Origin: an uncultured Alphaproteobacteria bacterium
Lineage (GTDB): Bacteria > Pseudomonadota > Alphaproteobacteria > Sphingomonadales > SMXR01
Direction of reading: 5' to 3'
Length of the DNA stretch: 38,018 nucleotides
NCBI GenBank assembly: GCA_937126915.1
Contig: CAKZLM010000010.1
Coordinates: 1 to 38,018, forward strand
This document shows, piece after piece, positions 25,043-34,197 of the stretch (its first letter is position 1; each line of letters starts with the position of its first letter). The position numbers were made by a program, and so were the translations under genes. The notes under the pieces are model-generated. The model was not told where the DNA came from. It did not search any database and saw only the letters and a list, made by a program, of their open reading frames with translations.

Positions 25043-25957
25043 ATGGCGCGGCGTAAAAAGGGCAATAAAATTGATGGTTGGATCATCATTGATAAGCCAC
25101 AAGGCATTGGCTCAACCGATGTGGTGCGGCGCTTAAAATATCTTTTAAAACCCCTAAAAATTGGCCACGGTGGCACCCTTGACCCTCTTGCAACGGGTAT
25201 TTTACCCATTGGTTTGGGTGAGGCTACCAAGACCATGCCGTTTGTCACCGATGCGCGTAAGGTTTATCAATTTAAATTGGTGTGGGGCGAAGAGCGCAGC
25301 ACCGACGATTTGGAAGGCGACGTGACGGTCACCAGTGATGTGCGTCCAACTGAACAGCAAATCAACGATATTTTACCCAGTTTTTTAGGCGCTATTGAAC
25401 AAATTCCACCGGCCTATTCAGCGATTAAAATTGATGGCAAGCGTGCTTATGATTTGGTTCGTGCAGGTGAAGAGGTTGAGATGAAAGCGCGTACGGTGGA
25501 AATTCATGATCTGACCTATCTTGGCGACAATGATCAGGGCGAATCACTGTTTGAAGTGATGTGCGGCAAGGGCACTTATATTCGCTCATTGGGACGGGAT
25601 ATTGCCCGTAAATTAGGGTCAGCAGGCCATATTCGCGATTTAAGGCGCACAAAAGTAGGGCCTTTTGACCTAAAGAGTGCGATTTCACTGGAAAAATCTG
25701 AACAATTGAGTAATAGTGCGCCCGCTCATGAATGGGTGCTTCCCGTTATGACCGCGCTGGACGACATCCCGGCGCTGGCCTTAACCGAAGCAGAGGCAAC
25801 AAAGGTTCGCCACGGCAATGCCGTTAAACGCACCGATGATTTGTCTCAGCCCGACCAAAAGTATGGGTTCATTCGTCTGCTGTTTGAGCAACAGTTATTG
25901 GCTATCGCCAAATATGAAGACGGTTTGATCAAGCCCGTGCGTGTTTTCAATCTTTAG
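25043..25957 (+). CDS. truB: TruB, tRNA pseudouridine(55) synthase
   Basis: Converts U55 of the tRNA T-loop to pseudouridine and also acts as a tRNA chaperone. Its 304 residues contain the catalytic Asp47 in [10 protein letters not shown], the KKPAGIGS-like N-terminus ([16 protein letters not shown]) and the conserved [11 protein letters not shown] and [12 protein letters not shown] motifs. The C-terminal PUA-like region runs from about residue 250. It starts 9 bases after rbfA and precedes rpsO by 32 bases, so it is part of the same unit. Confidence 0.97.
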   Translation: MARRKKGNKIDGWIIIDKPQGIGSTDVVRRLKYLLKPLKIGHGGTLDPLATGILPIGLGEATKTMPFVTDARKVYQFKLVWGEERSTDDLEGDVTVTSDVRPTEQQINDILPSFLGAIEQIPPAYSAIKIDGKRAYDLVRAGEEVEMKARTVEIHDLTYLGDNDQGESLFEVMCGKGTYIRSLGRDIARKLGSAGHIRDLRRTKVGPFDLKSAISLEKSEQLSNSAPAHEWVLPVMTALDDIPALALTEAEATKVRHGNAVKRTDDLSQPDQKYGFIRLLFEQQLLAIAKYEDGLIKPVRVFNL

Positions 25958-25989
25958 GCCCTTGGCTTAAAAAATTTAAGGAGAAGACG

Positions 25990-26259
25990 ATGTCGATTAC
26001 AGCTGAGCGTAAGCAAGAGCTAATTAAGGAATATGCCACCAAAGACGGTGATACAGGTTCCCCAGAAGTGCAAGTTGCCATTCTAACTGATCGCATCAGA
26101 ACGTTAACTGAGCACTTTAAAACGCACAAAAAAGATAATCACTCTCGTCGTGGTTTGCTTAAAATGGTAAACCAACGTCGTCGTTTGCTAGACTATTTGA
26201 AGAAGGTTGAAGAAGCACGCTATCAATCTTTAATTCAGCGTCTTGGCATTCGTAAATAA
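25990..26259 (+). CDS. rpsO: 30S ribosomal protein S15
   Basis: S15 binds 16S rRNA early in 30S assembly. The 89 residues are standard length and collinear with other S15 proteins ([23 protein letters not shown], then [20 protein letters not shown]). AAGGAGAAG immediately upstream is a strong ribosome site, as expected for a ribosomal protein. A strong terminator follows at 26278-26307. S15 represses its own translation in E. coli; the 32-base gap here is short and I see no clear control structure. Confidence 0.98.
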   Translation: MSITAERKQELIKEYATKDGDTGSPEVQVAILTDRIRTLTEHFKTHKKDNHSRRGLLKMVNQRRRLLDYLKKVEEARYQSLIQRLGIRK

Positions 26260-26277
26260 TGACGAATTGTTGATGCG

Positions 26278-26307
26278 AAAAGCCGGGCTATGTGCCCGGC
26301 TTTTTTT
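26278..26307 (+). terminator. Rho-independent terminator after rpsO
   Basis: A perfect stem with GCCGGGC arms (26282-26288 with 26294-26300), extended by A-T pairs, has a TATGT loop and seven T (26301-26307). It closes the rimP-rpsO operon, so pnp needs its own promoter or read-through. Confidence 0.9.
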
Positions 26308-26557
26308 GTTTTGGGCTTTGGCATGTGACAATATTGTGAAATTCACGGAAATCCCCAGAATATCCCTGAATAGCCCTAGTAACAGCGGGTTTAGCATGTT
26401 ATAGGCTGTCTGTATTAGTTACGTGAATTGAAAGTGGAATAGGCCACTTTTGTGAAATTGGCGGATATGATCCGCGCGCCCATCTTCGATCAAGCGGCAA
26501 TGGGGTCTCTTGATAAGGTATGACAAAACTGGAAGTGGGTGTTTAAAAGGTAAAGAT
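26308..26557 (+). promoter_or_regulatory. Hairpin-rich leader of pnp
   Basis: About 250 bases separate the rpsO terminator from the pnp ATG and hold no gene. Three perfect inverted repeats lie in the second half: AAAGTGG/CCACTTT (26431-26437, 26444-26450); GCGGAT/ATCCGC around ATG (26461-26475); and ATCAAG/CTTGAT (26489-26494, 26509-26514). The E. coli pnp leader is cleaved by RNase III and controlled by PNPase itself, so these are candidates for the same kind of control. I see no convincing promoter. Confidence 0.55.
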
Positions 26558-28717
26558 ATGTTTGATATTACGAAAAAAGAGATCACATGGGGTGGTCGTA
26601 AACTAACGTTAGAAACAGGCGGCATTGCTCGTCAAGCTGATGGTGCCGTTTTGGCAACCTATGGCGAAACCACTGTTTTATGTACAGCGGTTGCTGCTAA
26701 ATCTATTCGTCCTGGACAGGACTTTTTCCCGTTAAGTGTTCATTATCAGGAAAAAACTTATGCTGCCGGTAAAATCCCTGGCGGTTATTTTAAGCGGGAA
26801 GGCCGCCCGACGGAGAATGAAACTTTGACCAGTCGTTTGATCGACCGTCCGTTGCGCCCTTTATTCCCTTCAGAATTTAAAAACGAAACTCAGGTTATTT
26901 GTACTGTGTTGTCACACGACATGGAAAACAACCCTGATATCGTTGCGATGATTGGTGCGTCTGCAGCCCTTACCATTTCTGGTATGCCTTTTATGGGGCC
27001 AATTGGTGGCGCGCGCGTTGGTTACATTGACGGCGAATATGTACTAAACCCAACCATTGAACAAATGGAAGGCACCGACCTTGATTTGATCGTTGCGGGT
27101 ACCTCAGACGCTGTTTTGATGGTTGAATCAGAAGCCAACGAATTATCTGAAAGCGTTATGCTTGATGCGGTAACCTTTGGTCATGAGCAAATGGCTCCTG
27201 TGATCGACATGATCATCGACATGGCTGAAGATTGTGCCAAAGAACCTTGGGATCTGCCTGAGCAAGCTGACACATCTGATCTTTATAACAAAATTTGTGA
27301 GATGGCTGAGGTTGGCTTGCGTGATGGTTATAAAATCATCGACAAGCAAGAGCGTACGCAGAAACTTGCTGCGGTTAAAGAAACCGTATTTGAAGCGTTT
27401 GCTGATGACGAAGAGGTTGAAGCAACCCTTCTTGGCGATTTGTTGAAAAAGCTAGAGAAGAAAATTGTTCGCGGTAACATTCTTCAAACGGGCGAGCGTA
27501 TTGATGGCCGTACCACCGTTGACGTTCGTGCCATTAAGGCTGAAGTTGGCGTGCTTCCTCGCACCCACGGTTCTGCTTTATTCACCCGTGGTGAAACGCA
27601 GGCCCTAGTGGTTGCCACTTTGGGTACTGGCGATGACGAGCAAATGGTTGATACGCTTTTGGGCATGCAGAAGCAAAACTTCATGTTGCATTACAACTTC
27701 CCGCCATATTCTGTTGGTGAAGCTGGTCGCTTTATGGGCCCTGGTCGTCGTGAAATTGGTCACGGTAAGTTGGCATGGCGTGGTGTTCATGCGGTTCTTC
27801 CAACCAAAGAAGAATTCCCTTACACCATTCGCGTTGTTTCTGAGATCACTGAATCAAACGGTTCGTCTTCAATGGCGTCTGTGTGTGGTTCATCTTTAGC
27901 GATGATGGATGCCGGTGTGCCATTGGCGCGTCCTGTTTCTGGTATTGCCATGGGCTTGATTAAAGAAGGTGACGACTTTGCTGTTCTTTCTGACATTTTG
28001 GGTGATGAAGATCACCTTGGTGACATGGACTTTAAAGTTGCCGGTACCACCAAAGGTATCACCGCCCTTCAAATGGACATTAAGATCACGGGCATTACCC
28101 GCGAAATTATGGAAGTAGCGGTTAATCAGGCCAACGGCGGTCGTTTGTACATCTTGGATGAAATGAATAAAGCAATTGAAGGTGCGCGCACGGGCTTGTC
28201 TGAGCATGCGCCGAAAATTGAATCATTCCAAATCAACAAAGACAAGATCCGTGAAGTGATCGGTACTGGTGGTAAAGTGATCCGTGAGATCGTGGAAACC
28301 ACAGGTGCAAAAGTTGATATCGAAGACGATGGTACCATCAAAGTTGCCTCATCTGACCAGAAAGCCATTGATGAAGCGGTTGCTTGGATTAAAGGCATTG
28401 CCGACGATCCAGAAGTAGGCGTTATCTATGATGGTAAGGTGGTTCGTGTTGTTGACTTTGGCGCGTTTGTGAACTTCTTCGGTTCACGCGATGGCTTGGT
28501 TCATATTTCTGAATTAGCTCCAGAGCGCGTTGAAAAAGTAACCGATATCATTAACGAAGGTGACACTGTTAAAGTTAAAGTCCTTGGCATTGATGACCGC
28601 GGTAAAGTGAAGCTTTCTATGCGTCTTGTGAACCAAGAAACAGGTGAAGAGTTGGAAGATACACGTCCTCCTCGTCAGCCTCGCGGTGATAAGCCACGTC
28701 GTGGTCGTCGCGATTAA
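26558..28717 (+). CDS. pnp: Polynucleotide phosphorylase (PNPase)
   Basis: A 3'-to-5' phosphorolytic exoribonuclease, a core RNA-decay enzyme. Its 719 residues carry two RNase PH domains, the first from [20 protein letters not shown] and the second from residue ~315. A KH domain ([20 protein letters not shown]) and an S1 domain ([20 protein letters not shown]) follow, with a short Arg-rich tail. ATG 26558 with AAAAGG upstream is preferred over a TTG at 26510, which would add 16 residues within the leader. The rpsO-pnp order is widely conserved. Confidence 0.98.
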   Translation: MFDITKKEITWGGRKLTLETGGIARQADGAVLATYGETTVLCTAVAAKSIRPGQDFFPLSVHYQEKTYAAGKIPGGYFKREGRPTENETLTSRLIDRPLRPLFPSEFKNETQVICTVLSHDMENNPDIVAMIGASAALTISGMPFMGPIGGARVGYIDGEYVLNPTIEQMEGTDLDLIVAGTSDAVLMVESEANELSESVMLDAVTFGHEQMAPVIDMIIDMAEDCAKEPWDLPEQADTSDLYNKICEMAEVGLRDGYKIIDKQERTQKLAAVKETVFEAFADDEEVEATLLGDLLKKLEKKIVRGNILQTGERIDGRTTVDVRAIKAEVGVLPRTHGSALFTRGETQALVVATLGTGDDEQMVDTLLGMQKQNFMLHYNFPPYSVGEAGRFMGPGRREIGHGKLAWRGVHAVLPTKEEFPYTIRVVSEITESNGSSSMASVCGSSLAMMDAGVPLARPVSGIAMGLIKEGDDFAVLSDILGDEDHLGDMDFKVAGTTKGITALQMDIKITGITREIMEVAVNQANGGRLYILDEMNKAIEGARTGLSEHAPKIESFQINKDKIREVIGTGGKVIREIVETTGAKVDIEDDGTIKVASSDQKAIDEAVAWIKGIADDPEVGVIYDGKVVRVVDFGAFVNFFGSRDGLVHISELAPERVEKVTDIINEGDTVKVKVLGIDDRGKVKLSMRLVNQETGEELEDTRPPRQPRGDKPRRGRRD

Positions 28718-28726
28718 GGAACCATT

Positions 28727-28797
28727 AATTGTGGCTGTGCTATAGGGTAAAAGGTGCAGCCGCAATTTCCCAACAATGGTTGGCCAACAGAGGTTGG
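28727..28797 (+). promoter_or_regulatory. Structured pnp-oxidoreductase intergenic region with tandem CCAAC-N4-GTTGG
   Basis: A large hairpin (11-bp stem with one G-U pair, 28727-28737 with 28757-28767, 19-base loop) is followed by two abutting 14-base elements, CCAAC-AATG-GTTGG (28770-28783) and CCAAC-AGAG-GTTGG (28784-28797). They end six bases before the GGAG ribosome site of the next gene. There is no T-run. They could be operator dyads or translation-controlling hairpins. Confidence 0.5.
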
Positions 28798-28812
28798 AAA
28801 GTGGAGTATTAA

Positions 28813-30210
28813 ATGAAAAAAATAAATTCGATAAAAGTAGGTGGACGCGAAGTATTACCCCTGATTGAGGGTGGTAAGGGTATTGCTGTGTCATCTGGTG
28901 CCAGTTCTGGTCCATGGGCGAAAGCAGGTGGCATCGGCACGGTTTCAGCTGTGAATGCTGATCATTATGATGAAGATGGCAACATTATCCCTCAGGTGTA
29001 TCAGGGAAAAACCCGTCGTGAACGTCATGAAGAGCTTATTCAATATGGCATTCAGGGTGGCGTAACGCAGGTTCAAAAGGCCCATGAATTATCCAATGGC
29101 GAAGGGGCGTTGAACATCAACGTGCTATGGGAAATGGGTGGCTCTGAAAGCATTTTGCACGGCGTTTTGGACAAAACCCGTGGCATGGTAAACGGCGTTA
29201 CCTGTGGTGCTGGTATGCCTTACCGTTTGGCTGAAATTGCCTCATCATACGGTGTTTATTATTATCCAATTATTTCTTCTGCCCGTGCCTTTGGTGCCTT
29301 GTGGAAACGCGCGTATCAAAAATGTGCCGATTATTTAGGCGCGGTGGTTTATGAGGATCCGTGGCTAGCAGGCGGTCATAATGGCTTGTCTAACAAAGAA
29401 GACCCCTTGAAACCACAAGACCCATATCCACGGGTTTTGGAATTGCGCAAAATGATGCGAAAATTTGGTTTGGGTGAAACCCCCATTGTGATGGCGGGTG
29501 GCGTTTGGTATTTGCGTGATTGGGAAGATTGGATCGACAATGAAGAATTGGGTCCGATCATGTTCCAATTTGGTACCCGTCCTTTATTAACTAAAGAAAG
29601 CCCTATCTCAGAAAGCTGGAAAGATAAATTACCAACTTTGAAACCAGGTGAAGTGAAATTGCATCGCTTCTCACCAACGGGCTTTTTCTCATCGGCGGTT
29701 GAAAACTCTTTCTTGAAAGAGCTTTATGAGCGCTCAAAGCGTCAAATTTCGTTCAGCACCAAACAAACTGATGAGCATTCTGAGCCCTTAAGCTATGGCG
29801 AACGTGCCCGCACTATTTTCACCAGCCTTGCTGAAAAAGTAAAGGCCGAGGGATGGATGCGTTTAGGGTTCACTGAAGGCCTGAAAACACCTGATGAAAC
29901 CATGGTGTTTGTTGACGCTGAAAAACGTGATGATATTCGCAAAGATCAGGTTGATTGTATGGGTTGCCTTAGCATGTGCGGTTTTTCTAACTGGGCCGAT
30001 AATGAGAAAAACTCTTCCGGTCGTAAGGCTGACCCGCGCAGCTTCTGTATTCAAAAAACCTTGATGGACATCGCCCACGGTGGTGACATTGATAACAATT
30101 TGATGTTTGCTGGCCATTCTGCCTTTAACTTTGCCAAGGACCCGTTCTATTCCAACGGTTTTGTGCCAACGGTTAAGCAATTGGTTGACCGCATCATGAC
30201 GGGCGATTAG
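28813..30210 (+). CDS. NMO/2-nitropropane-dioxygenase-type FMN oxidoreductase with a C-terminal cysteine cluster
   Basis: A 465-residue cytosolic flavoprotein of the nitronate monooxygenase-like (TIM-barrel, FMN) superfamily. Supporting segments are the Gly-rich N-terminus (ISSGASSGPWAKAGGIG-like, 26-42), GVTCGAGMP (128-136), GGHNG (187-191) and VMAGGVW (226-232), which fit the FMN phosphate and active-site loops. It is longer than typical nitronate monooxygenases (about 320-360). The extra C-terminal region has Cys382, Cys385, Cys389 and Cys412, a CxxCxxxC-x22-C set that could bind an Fe-S cluster or zinc. GGAG lies 6 bases before the ATG. Substrate unknown; 'nitronate monooxygenase' is a superfamily label only. 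Confidence 0.8.
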   Translation: MKKINSIKVGGREVLPLIEGGKGIAVSSGASSGPWAKAGGIGTVSAVNADHYDEDGNIIPQVYQGKTRRERHEELIQYGIQGGVTQVQKAHELSNGEGALNINVLWEMGGSESILHGVLDKTRGMVNGVTCGAGMPYRLAEIASSYGVYYYPIISSARAFGALWKRAYQKCADYLGAVVYEDPWLAGGHNGLSNKEDPLKPQDPYPRVLELRKMMRKFGLGETPIVMAGGVWYLRDWEDWIDNEELGPIMFQFGTRPLLTKESPISESWKDKLPTLKPGEVKLHRFSPTGFFSSAVENSFLKELYERSKRQISFSTKQTDEHSEPLSYGERARTIFTSLAEKVKAEGWMRLGFTEGLKTPDETMVFVDAEKRDDIRKDQVDCMGCLSMCGFSNWADNEKNSSGRKADPRSFCIQKTLMDIAHGGDIDNNLMFAGHSAFNFAKDPFYSNGFVPTVKQLVDRIMTGD

Positions 30211-30234
30211 GGCTTGCTCTTATTAAAGTATCTG

Positions 30235-30263
30235 AAAAAAGCGGGATTTTTCCCGCTTTTTTT
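30235..30263 (+). terminator. Rho-independent terminator after the flavin oxidoreductase
   Basis: GCGGGA (30241-30246) pairs with TCCCGC (30251-30256), extended by A-T pairs on both sides, with seven T (30257-30263). The A-run on the left arm would let it also work on the minus strand. Confidence 0.88.
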
Positions 30264-30291
30264 GTGCTTAATCAATCGGATAGCGTATGAT
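30262..30291 (+). promoter_or_regulatory. Weak promoter candidate for the TonB-dependent receptor
   Basis: TTGTGC (30262-30267), 18 bases, TATGAT (30286-30291). The -35 is poor. I saw no Fur-box-like repeat in this gap. Confidence 0.25.
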
Positions 30292-30330
30292 TTGCGTATG
30301 ACCTTTAAAGGTATAAACAAGGATTAAGTC

Positions 30331-32709
30331 ATGCAGCGTTTTTTGGTTTCTAGTTTGGTGATGGCAATGATGTCGGTATCGGGGGTGGCTTTGGCTCAAA
30401 ATTCCACCGTTAGCGGCATCGTGCGCGATGCTAGTACGGGGCGGCCGGTGGCCAATGCCTCAATAGTGGTGCGCTTAAATGATGGCAGCAGCCAAGCTGT
30501 TGAAACCAGTGATGCGGGGGAATTTACCCTCACTATTGAAGGCGAAGGAACTGCAACCCTAAACGCGACGCAATCAGGATATCGCCTTGGTGCATATCGT
30601 GTGCGTCTAAGTATGGATAAAACCATCATTCAAGATGTTAGCTTAATACCCGACAGCGGCCAATTGGATGAAATTGTCGTGACGGCGGAACAAGGCCGCG
30701 GGCAAGATTTGGGCAGCCTGTCGCAAACCACCCTTAGTCGTGAAGACATACGTCGCGCCCCTGGCACGGCGGGTGACATCTTTCGAGGGTTAAACTCTCT
30801 ACCCGGTGTTCAGTCAACGGGGGAGTTCTCAAACTTTTCGGTGCGTGGGCGTGGACCGCGCGACAATCTCATTTTGATCGACGGTATTCCGTATGATCGC
30901 TTGGTGCATTTTGATCAATCTTTGGGCGAGGAAGATGACCTTGCTGGCGGTGGCCGTTTTTCTATCTTTGGGCAAAATGTTGTTGGCTCGGCTGAGTTTG
31001 CTGCTGGCGGTTGGGGTGCTCCTTATGGCGGTGCCAATGGATCGTTTCTGAATTTAGAGCTGGCCGATGGTAACCGCGCCGACCCTTTCACCAGTGTGAA
31101 GGTTGATTTAGCAGGGGCGGAATTATTGTATGATGGCCCGATGGCGGGAACCGAAGACACGGGGCTGTTGGTTTCGGCGCGTTATTATAATTTTGGGCAA
31201 TTGTTCAAAATCATTGGTGAAAAATCCATCGGTGCACCCAAATTAACCGACATCATTATCAAATCCACCACCCAAGTAAATCTTGACACCCGTGTTAAAT
31301 TATTGGCGATTTACACGCCTGAAAGCTATACCCGCGATGCTGAAAACGCTTTAGCGTCAGACAATTATGAAGACGCCAGTTTGGTTGATCAGTCTTTGGA
31401 TACAGGCTTGTTCGGTATTGTTTTAGAATCGTTGGTTGGTCAATCAGGGCAGTGGCAAAATGCACTTTATGGCCGTTTTGCCGATGATAAAACGCTGGTG
31501 GGTGAGGCCTATCCTGAACGCTCACCTGATCCAGTTAATTTGGATAATTTGGTGACTGAGCCTGACATTCTATCTTCCAGCGAGGAAGAATTAGCCTTTG
31601 GTTGGCGCTCAGATTATCAACAACTGAATAGCTTTGGCACCTTCCGTGCGGGGTTTGAGGTTGAGCATGTCTCGCTTGATTTTGCCCAATCGGTGGCCCG
31701 TGATTATGCACAATTTGTCTATGACCAAAGCGATTTTCGCGCCTCGCCCGACCAGAAATATATCGTTTTAAGGCCTGAAACCTTTAATGCCCGTTTGGAT
31801 GAAAGCTCGCTTGATGGGGCGGTTTATGTGGATCAATCCTTCAGCTTTGATCAGATCACCATTCGCCCAGGTGTGCGGGTTAACTATAACCAATTGCTGG
31901 ATTATAGTGCCATCTCCCCAAGGCTGTCGGTAACATGGCAAGCGGCGGCGGCTACCACTCTCTCCTTTACCGCTGGGCGTTATGACCAAGATCCGCGCCT
32001 TTTAGAAGTGGCGGCAAACCCCGCAAATATTTCGCTAAAACCCGAAACCAGTTGGCAAACTAGCTTGGGGCTAACCCATTATTTTGGCGACGATTATAAA
32101 GTGTTGGTGGAGGGTTATTATCAAGACCTTAGCAATCTAATCCTAAACGAGGCGGGTGATCGTGGCACGGGATTCTTAACCAATGATGGTGATGGTTGGA
32201 CCGCGGGTTTTGATACGGTGCTCTCGAAACGTTTTAGTGATAATTGGTCAGCAACGGCGCGCTATTCTTATGCTAAAACCAAGCGCCGCGCCAATCAGGC
32301 AGCAGCTTATTTGCCGGCTGAATTTTCGCGCCCTCACTGGGCTGGTTTTACGGTTAATTATGAACTGAATGACCGTTGGGCCTTTGCTGCGCAATATAAC
32401 ATTGCCTCTGGCCTGCCAAGTGATGATTATGTTTTACACCAAGACGTTTTCAATGATCCTACATTTGTTCGTGCCTCAAAAGAAATAACAGCCCGCAAAA
32501 CGGGCCGCAGCAAAAGCTTCCAAACCCTTAATGTGCGGGTTGATTATCGCCGCACCTTTGGCGGTGCCACGCTTATTGCCTTTGTAGATGTGGTCAATGT
32601 GCTGGCCCGCAAAAATGTCGATGGCAGTGACTTTAGCCCCCGAACAGGCGAATTGCTTGAGCAGGGTCTCACAACCTTCCCACAACTAGGCCTAACAATC
32701 GAGTTTTAA
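30331..32709 (+). CDS. TonB-dependent outer-membrane receptor with N-terminal carboxypeptidase-regulatory-like domain
   Basis: A 792-residue outer-membrane transporter. A signal peptide (cut near VALAQ, residue ~22) precedes a ~80-residue CarboxypepD_reg-like beta-sandwich (STVSGIVRDASTGRPVANAS). A TonB-box-like segment (DEIVVTA, 113-119) and the plug domain (GDIFRGLNSLPGVQSTGEFS, VRGRGPRDNLILIDGIPYD) follow, then a beta-barrel ending in the expected aromatic residue (LGLTIEF). It would import a substrate using TonB-ExbB-ExbD energy. No siderophore, haem or sugar-utilisation gene adjoins it, so the substrate is unknown. It is transcribed alone and converges on the next gene with an 11-base gap. 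Confidence 0.93.
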   Translation: MQRFLVSSLVMAMMSVSGVALAQNSTVSGIVRDASTGRPVANASIVVRLNDGSSQAVETSDAGEFTLTIEGEGTATLNATQSGYRLGAYRVRLSMDKTIIQDVSLIPDSGQLDEIVVTAEQGRGQDLGSLSQTTLSREDIRRAPGTAGDIFRGLNSLPGVQSTGEFSNFSVRGRGPRDNLILIDGIPYDRLVHFDQSLGEEDDLAGGGRFSIFGQNVVGSAEFAAGGWGAPYGGANGSFLNLELADGNRADPFTSVKVDLAGAELLYDGPMAGTEDTGLLVSARYYNFGQLFKIIGEKSIGAPKLTDIIIKSTTQVNLDTRVKLLAIYTPESYTRDAENALASDNYEDASLVDQSLDTGLFGIVLESLVGQSGQWQNALYGRFADDKTLVGEAYPERSPDPVNLDNLVTEPDILSSSEEELAFGWRSDYQQLNSFGTFRAGFEVEHVSLDFAQSVARDYAQFVYDQSDFRASPDQKYIVLRPETFNARLDESSLDGAVYVDQSFSFDQITIRPGVRVNYNQLLDYSAISPRLSVTWQAAAATTLSFTAGRYDQDPRLLEVAANPANISLKPETSWQTSLGLTHYFGDDYKVLVEGYYQDLSNLILNEAGDRGTGFLTNDGDGWTAGFDTVLSKRFSDNWSATARYSYAKTKRRANQAAAYLPAEFSRPHWAGFTVNYELNDRWAFAAQYNIASGLPSDDYVLHQDVFNDPTFVRASKEITARKTGRSKSFQTLNVRVDYRRTFGGATLIAFVDVVNVLARKNVDGSDFSPRTGELLEQGLTTFPQLGLTIEF

Positions 32710-32720
32710 GGATATGCGAT

Positions 32721-33251
32721 TTATTCTTCGATTAGCTCACTGGTGAAAGTGCCCCAGATGTGGCCTTCTGGCAGCCAGCCTTCACGGCCTGCCATGTTAA
32801 GTTGGCACCAACCTTTGGTACATCTTAAAATAGGGGCAACCACGCCGGGGCGGGCTTTGATCACAATTTCAGAACCGCGATTGGGTTCGGCATAAAGATT
32901 GCGAATAACAGAGCCTGTCACGATGGCGGTGCGCTCGCCCGATAAAAGGGCGCGGTGCATCCACCCGCTGGTGCCTTCAAAGTCACGAACACGACGCCAT
33001 TGCCCATATTCTGACGTCACAACCAAAGGCAGATCATTGCGTTGATACACCCATAGAATGGGGTATTGATCGCCAGGGCCTGTACGCATATTAACTTTAT
33101 CAGTATCAATGGACACAAAGCGCGGAATGGTTAGACCAGATTCGCCAACAACGGCCTGACCTTTATCCAACGCTTGGGCAAAGGCGCTATCGGTTTGAAC
33201 CGTGGAAAATGACAAAAGAATCAAGGCAAAAGTTACAATAAAGCGGCTCAT
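32721..33251 (-). CDS. Secreted protein with two bacterial SH3 domains
   Basis: A 176-residue exported protein. The signal peptide (MSRFIVTFALILLSFS..., cut near SAFAQ) precedes two SH3_4-type domains (DUF1058-like): VNMRTGPGDQYPILWVYQR...WRRVRDFEGTSGWMH, then RNLYAEPNRGSEIVIKARPG...WCQLNMAGREGWLP. Such domains often bind peptidoglycan or mediate envelope interactions; the role here is unknown. Two Cys (ILRCTKGWC) in the second domain could form a disulphide. ATG 33251 is chosen because GGGGA lies 10 bases upstream and the signal peptide starts cleanly; an ATG at 33269 adds six residues. Confidence 0.88.
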   Translation of the reverse strand: MSRFIVTFALILLSFSTVQTDSAFAQALDKGQAVVGESGLTIPRFVSIDTDKVNMRTGPGDQYPILWVYQRNDLPLVVTSEYGQWRRVRDFEGTSGWMHRALLSGERTAIVTGSVIRNLYAEPNRGSEIVIKARPGVVAPILRCTKGWCQLNMAGREGWLPEGHIWGTFTSELIEE

Positions 33252-33324
33252 AAAAGCGTGTGTCCCCATAATGATTATGATTAGTCTACTATGCTGATTT
33301 TCAATTTAACGGTCAAGCATATGG

Positions 33325-34095
33325 TTACTTTTGACCACAAATTGGGCAGGCAGGATCAGCGGGTAGGGCAATTTTACGCGTGCTGCTGGATAAGCCATCA
33401 TACATTAAAATATGTCCAGCTAAACTGTCGCCAAGGCCTAATATTTCTTTGATTACCTCAGTGGCTTGTAGGGTGCCCACAACCCCGGCTATCACCCCTA
33501 AAATGCCTTCGGTGGCGCAGGTTCTGGTGGCCTCGTCATTGGGCACGCTTGGCACAAAACATTGGTAACAGGGCAGCGGCTTATCGCCCTTGCGGCTTTT
33601 ATGGGGGGCAAATACGGACACCTGTCCGTCAAACTTACTAAGGGCTCCAGAGACCAATGTTTTTTGGTGCTTAACACAGGCAGCATTAACAATCAGGCGG
33701 GTGGTGAAATTATCACAGCCATCAGCAACAATGTCATAATCAGTCATGATCTTATCAACATTTTGATCGTTTAATCTAACCGGATAGCAGTTGATGGTGA
33801 TCTCGGGGTTAATGGCGTTCAGGGCATTCTCGGCACTGGCGGTTTTTGGTTGATCAAGGGCGTTGGTTGGGTGGATGATTTGACGTTGTAGGTTAGATAG
33901 GGCGACATGATCATTATCGACAATGCCAATGGTGCCAACGCCAGCAGCGGCCAGATACATTAATAAAGGCGAACCCAAACCACCAGCGCCGACCACCAAA
34001 ACTTTAGCGTTAAGCAATTTGCTTTGGCCTTGACCACCCACCTCATGCAAGATGATATGGCGGGCATAGCGTTCTAATTGTTGGTCTGTTAGCAC
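33325..34095 (-). CDS. MoeB/ThiF-family adenylyltransferase
   Basis: An E1-like enzyme that adenylates the C-terminal Gly-Gly of a sulphur-carrier protein (MoaD in molybdopterin synthesis or ThiS in thiamine synthesis), 256 residues. The ATP site is GAGGLGSP (36-43). The N-terminal LSDEQLERYARHI-like start, RQIIH, DGCDNF and the zinc pairs CYQC (Cys176, Cys179) and CPIC (Cys250, Cys253) are all present, plus Cys193 in the TCATEGILG loop. No rhodanese domain is fused. GTG 34095 is preferred: it has GGGGAA upstream and follows a terminator at 34110-34140, which a TTG at 34131 would overlap. MoeB and ThiF cannot be told apart here. Confidence 0.9.
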   Translation of the reverse strand: MLTDQQLERYARHIILHEVGGQGQSKLLNAKVLVVGAGGLGSPLLMYLAAAGVGTIGIVDNDHVALSNLQRQIIHPTNALDQPKTASAENALNAINPEITINCYPVRLNDQNVDKIMTDYDIVADGCDNFTTRLIVNAACVKHQKTLVSGALSKFDGQVSVFAPHKSRKGDKPLPCYQCFVPSVPNDEATRTCATEGILGVIAGVVGTLQATEVIKEILGLGDSLAGHILMYDGLSSSTRKIALPADPACPICGQK

Positions 34096-34109
34096 CGATG
34101 TTTCCCCAT

Positions 34110-34140
34110 AAAAAAACGCCCCTTCAGGCAAAGGGACGTT
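34110..34140 (-). terminator. Minus-strand terminator between the Rrf2 gene and moeB/thiF
   Basis: A 10-bp stem with one G-U pair (34131-34140 with 34115-34124), a 6-base loop and a T-run on the minus strand (34110-34114 on). It ends the dut-rrf2 transcript and places the downstream start at GTG 34095. Confidence 0.75.
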
Positions 34141-34197
34141 TCTTTTTTAATAGATTGCGGTGATAAATTCAATCACCAACAAAAAGCTAAATAGACT

